Below are positions 60,896 to 64,000 of a stretch of 64,000 nt of DNA, one piece after another. The notes under the pieces were generated by a model. That model did no database searches. It was not told where the DNA came from and saw only the letters and a list, made by a program, of their open reading frames with translations. Numbering within the stretch: position 1 is the first letter of the stretch; the number at the start of each line of letters is the position of its first letter. The DNA is taken from assembly GCA_021399445.1 (NCBI GenBank), contig JAJTUQ010000002.1:1302001-1366000 (forward strand), read 5' to 3'. The translations under genes were made by a program, and so were the position numbers. Origin of the DNA: Xylogone sp. PMI_703. Taxonomy: Eukaryota > Ascomycota > Leotiomycetes.

Positions 60896-61756
60896 TGTAG
60901 ATAAACTTGAAGCTGAAAATGCCGTCAGGCAAAATATGTGTGCAATCGGGTTTGGTAAAAAAGGGACGTCTTGATGGTGAAAAGGAATTTTGGCGGTCCG
61001 TGATAAACGGTCAGATCACTAAGACTAGTAAATTGCCGGAGAACGGTTGACGTCGCTACCCAAGCCCGTACCACCGTTGACAGCGGGGTGCCACAGTTGT
61101 TGCCTCGGAAACGAGGCCTGTGGCTGAATTGTGGCTTTCGATGGGATTGCGATATCTGAGTTTCCTAATGAGAAGGGAGGTTAATTTTGTATTTTACCTA
61201 TCCTAAAGAACTTATACCAATCAGAGAACTATCATGTTTGATGGGTGATAACAGTATGTTTATCTTATCAAGATCTAGAATAATATAACTGGAGGACTTA
61301 GGATATCTTGGAGTTTTAGAAATATATTTTTACTTCCGAAAATCCAAATAGACCAAGAGAGAACAATCTCACAATGTATTGCTCTAGATGCGTATATCAA
61401 CACATAAAACCATAAAGCGAAATAATACCAAAGCGTGTGATCTCATGAATGGCCCGTACAGCAACAGTATCCATATACTGACTAATATATTTGCGTGGAT
61501 ATGGAGGGGATAGTTGATATAACTCTACGAAGAGGCAAAGAATCACAGCCAAGAGAAGTATCATACTCCACTGTACCATTCTGTGTGATACTAGTATTTA
61601 CATACATGCCCGATAACTATGTCACATACTTACTATATTGTAGACAGCTGACGTGACCCCCTTTAATGTTAACTACGTGGTCCAGGAATTTTATTATACA
61701 CTTACGCGATCTTGTAGTCCATACATCTCTTAGTGAAAGATAATCCTCTATTCGGG
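60896..61756. other. Intergenic upstream of YRA1
   Basis: 860 bp, AT-rich. Contains an open frame of 60 codons (61397-61579, minus, ATG) with a hydrophobic N-terminus; no evidence that it is expressed. Confidence 0.5.
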
Positions 61757-63646
61757 CTAAACTTCCTTCCAACCATAGAACGAGTACGGCATATCGATCT
61801 TTGATCTAACAGTGCGTCCTCCGGCATTAGTCTCTGAAGATTCTATAAACATTCCCCTCTCCGAAACCGCTCCAAAATGTCCATCGAGGTAGACGAAAAG
61901 ATCATCATTGGAAACATCATCACGATCACGATTAGCGTCTTCGTATACATTTGGCATTTCATCAACCGTGCTCGGTATGGTGCCTACGACAGTCGCCCTC
62001 AAAGCGTTGGCTGAAGATGTCGGTGTTTTCCTCTTGGCTTGCTCTTGGTCACAGTGAGGATCCTCGACGAAGAACTGAATATATGAACCTGGCTTCGCGA
62101 GATCACCCAGTGAAGAAGAAGAAGACTCATCGTCGTCAAAGGATATTCCCATGAAACTGAAATTTGCCTCATTGACCTTTGTGTATACTGTCTGGGGATC
62201 CAATGACAAAAGTCCTTGCTTAGGGCCCCAGCCTCCTCCACCGCTCACTATAGGATAATCATTAGCATGAGCATAAAAGTAGGCATACGCAGGAGATATC
62301 TTCGAAGAAGAACCGAAACTGCCATCATGAATTCGAGGGAGAAATACATACGGACACGACAAAACGTTGCGCCTTTCTTGATCCAGTCACCAATAAAAGA
62401 AGCATTAGCACCATTAGATGTATGCCACATTGCTTCAATCTCAGATCGATCAATTGGAAGCTTGCCCTGTTCATCCTCGGTCCCCTGAATGGGTTTTGAT
62501 TCCTGAATCTTCGCAACATCCTCTGGCACAATAAGTGCCCAGACAGCGATCTTGGTTTTCTCACCCTTTCGAGTCTCAAGGTACGCATCCATACTAGCTT
62601 CTAACTCACGAGAAGCAGGGCCCACACCACTCTGTCCAAAATCTATCTGGCGGACTATATTTCCAAGACCACTTGCTACGCGTCGAGCTGGTGTGATGGG
62701 GATTGCAGGTACCCTCCATATCTCCTTTACACGTGATGTCTGGCCGCCATTCTCCCTCGAGAAGACATTGATGGTTTGGTGGGCTTTACTTTCACTCTTC
62801 AATTTGACGAAATGCTCATTTTCAAACCGCCATCTCGAAGCTACTAGGGTCGATTGCCGACCGTTCTTGAAGAGTGTATTGGCCAGCGGAAGAGTTACTT
62901 CGGTCGCCAGGGAAGTAGCCCCTGAAATCTTGATGTAGGAGAGCAGCTCCTGATTTCCTACATCTGGAGAATCTCCATCACTAGTACTCCATAATTTGGG
63001 CAGAACCAACTGTTGTTTCCCATATAAAAAGGAGAACCCTTCTTTTGGAGAGAGGGATCCATTACCTTCGGAAATATCGCTGGGGGTTGGAGAGAGACCG
63101 TCAACTACGGCAACAAGTACATCAATCTCATTAGGTTGATCTAGTTTTCCAACCAACCGTCGTAATACTTTGGGAATGAAATCCACGTCATCACTGACGG
63201 ATGCCGCAAATGAAGGAGTAGCCAAGACGACGAGCGCTTGTTCATCGGCACCGCTGTTATGCCTTCCACGGTGTCCTTTCTGGAACGTACGTTTGGCCAA
63301 TTGGTCTGGAATCTCTCCTGGAGTCTGGGATATCTTAGGTAATGCGGAAATGAAATGAAAGGAATAGGAGACAAGCCGGTAAGAAGCAGGGAAAAGGGGG
63401 GAAGAAAGAGATGAAAAGTGAAGGCAGACCTACAATGCTATGGGGTTCCTTCACTACAAGGGAAAAAGTTTTCTGTAAATTGTCTGAAAGGACTCCTTGT
63501 TCTGCATTGCTGGATCCATATCTATACCCATATCCATATTTGAACCGAGTTATTCTTGACTTCAGGAGCAAGGACGGGCCCACGTAACTGTGATTGGCTC
63601 GAATGAAGTTAGATGATGTCCTACACCATACACTCGGGAGCACCAT
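61757..63646 (-). CDS. Protein of unknown function, possibly mitochondrial
   Basis: I do not recognise this gene with confidence. Proposed exons 63430-63646, 62366-63317 and 61757-62318 give 576 aa in frame. The first 45 residues are rich in Arg, Ser and aromatic residues with no acids, followed by a Tyr-Gly repeat, which fits a mitochondrial presequence. The middle is a mixed alpha/beta-like sequence with conserved-looking blocks (LVVLATPSFAASVSDD; VLVAVVDGLSP; FSFLYG). The C-terminal exon has a striking YAHANDYPIVSGGGGWGPKQG block. The second intron is uncertain: donor at 62365 is GTTTTG, and the intron interior remains open in the C-terminal frame. A distant likeness to FIST-type sensor domains is a guess. 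Confidence 0.6.
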
Positions 63647-64000
63647 GGTCGTGGATAAGATTTTTTCAGCCCTAACACCTTGTCATAGCTAATTACTTCG
63701 AATTCCACCCCGTAATTGGATTGAAATGCAGATTAAAATGGACCAGGATGAAATTTTTGAGGGAGTTATCTCGGATGAATCATTGCAATGAAAATGCATA
63801 ATTACGCTTATGACCGGAATAGGGATATTCCGATACCGTAATTTCCCCTTTTTTCTAGACCTCCCATGTCGCTCGTCGCTGTGGTTACCCCTTACTTACC
63901 TGAGAACAGGACACATGATTGAGAGAAACCACGAGATAGTATTAGACAATGAGATATTCAGTTCTTCAAGGATATCAATGGTGATACCGGCAAGGATTCT
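63647..64000. other. Right edge, upstream of the unknown gene
   Basis: 354 bp of noncoding sequence; promoter side of the minus-strand gene. No gene or element recognised before the window ends. Confidence 0.5.

Overview
The window is nuclear DNA of a filamentous ascomycete (Pezizomycotina). The evidence is short GT-AG introns, mostly 45-125 bp, in most genes, a CrzA-type zinc-finger factor, a csx2-type BAR-PH-ArfGAP protein, a Kin4-type kinase and a Thr/Pro-rich GPI-type wall protein. The order within Pezizomycotina is not settled; Leotiomycetes is only a guess. I read 21 protein-coding genes, nearly all rebuilt exon by exon with frames that close. I saw no tRNA, rRNA, CRISPR array or intact transposon.

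Layout. 1-3964 holds no gene I can support. 3965-11684 (-) is one giant low-complexity gene of about 2526 codons. After a 3 kb gap come an M20 secreted peptidase (+), a HAD phosphatase (-), the calcineurin-responsive factor crzA (+), and the geranylgeranyltransferase I beta subunit (-). ILM1 (+) follows, then NAA25/MDM20 (-) and a small four-exon COX23 gene (-) sitting in what first looks like empty sequence. 28306-30594 looks like decayed coding sequence. Next are an Fe(II)/2OG dioxygenase (+), a RING finger protein (+), a Kin4-like kinase (+), a C2-domain protein (-) and a csx2 ArfGAP (-). The right third carries a thioesterase-like protein (+), eIF3j (-), enolase (-), a DUF1932-type dehydrogenase (+), a mucin-like wall protein (-), the mRNA export factor Yra1/ALY (-) and an unrecognised conserved-looking protein (-).

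How they relate. Most are unlinked housekeeping genes, and nothing looks like a secondary-metabolite cluster. Three neighbours (ILM1, NAA25/MDM20, COX23; 22744-28305) are linked by name or function to mitochondria. CrzA, Kin4, GGTase-I beta and the ArfGAP belong to signalling and polarity pathways. The most unusual object is the giant protein: about 20 tryptophan (mostly WG) plus lysine-cluster modules, a long alternating Lys-Asp/Glu tract and about twelve Ser-Lys repeats.

Caution on starts. Several long open frames begin at TTG or GTG; I moved those starts to the first ATG or to an upstream ATG exon that restores the frame. All splice sites are read by eye and are not confirmed by RNA data.
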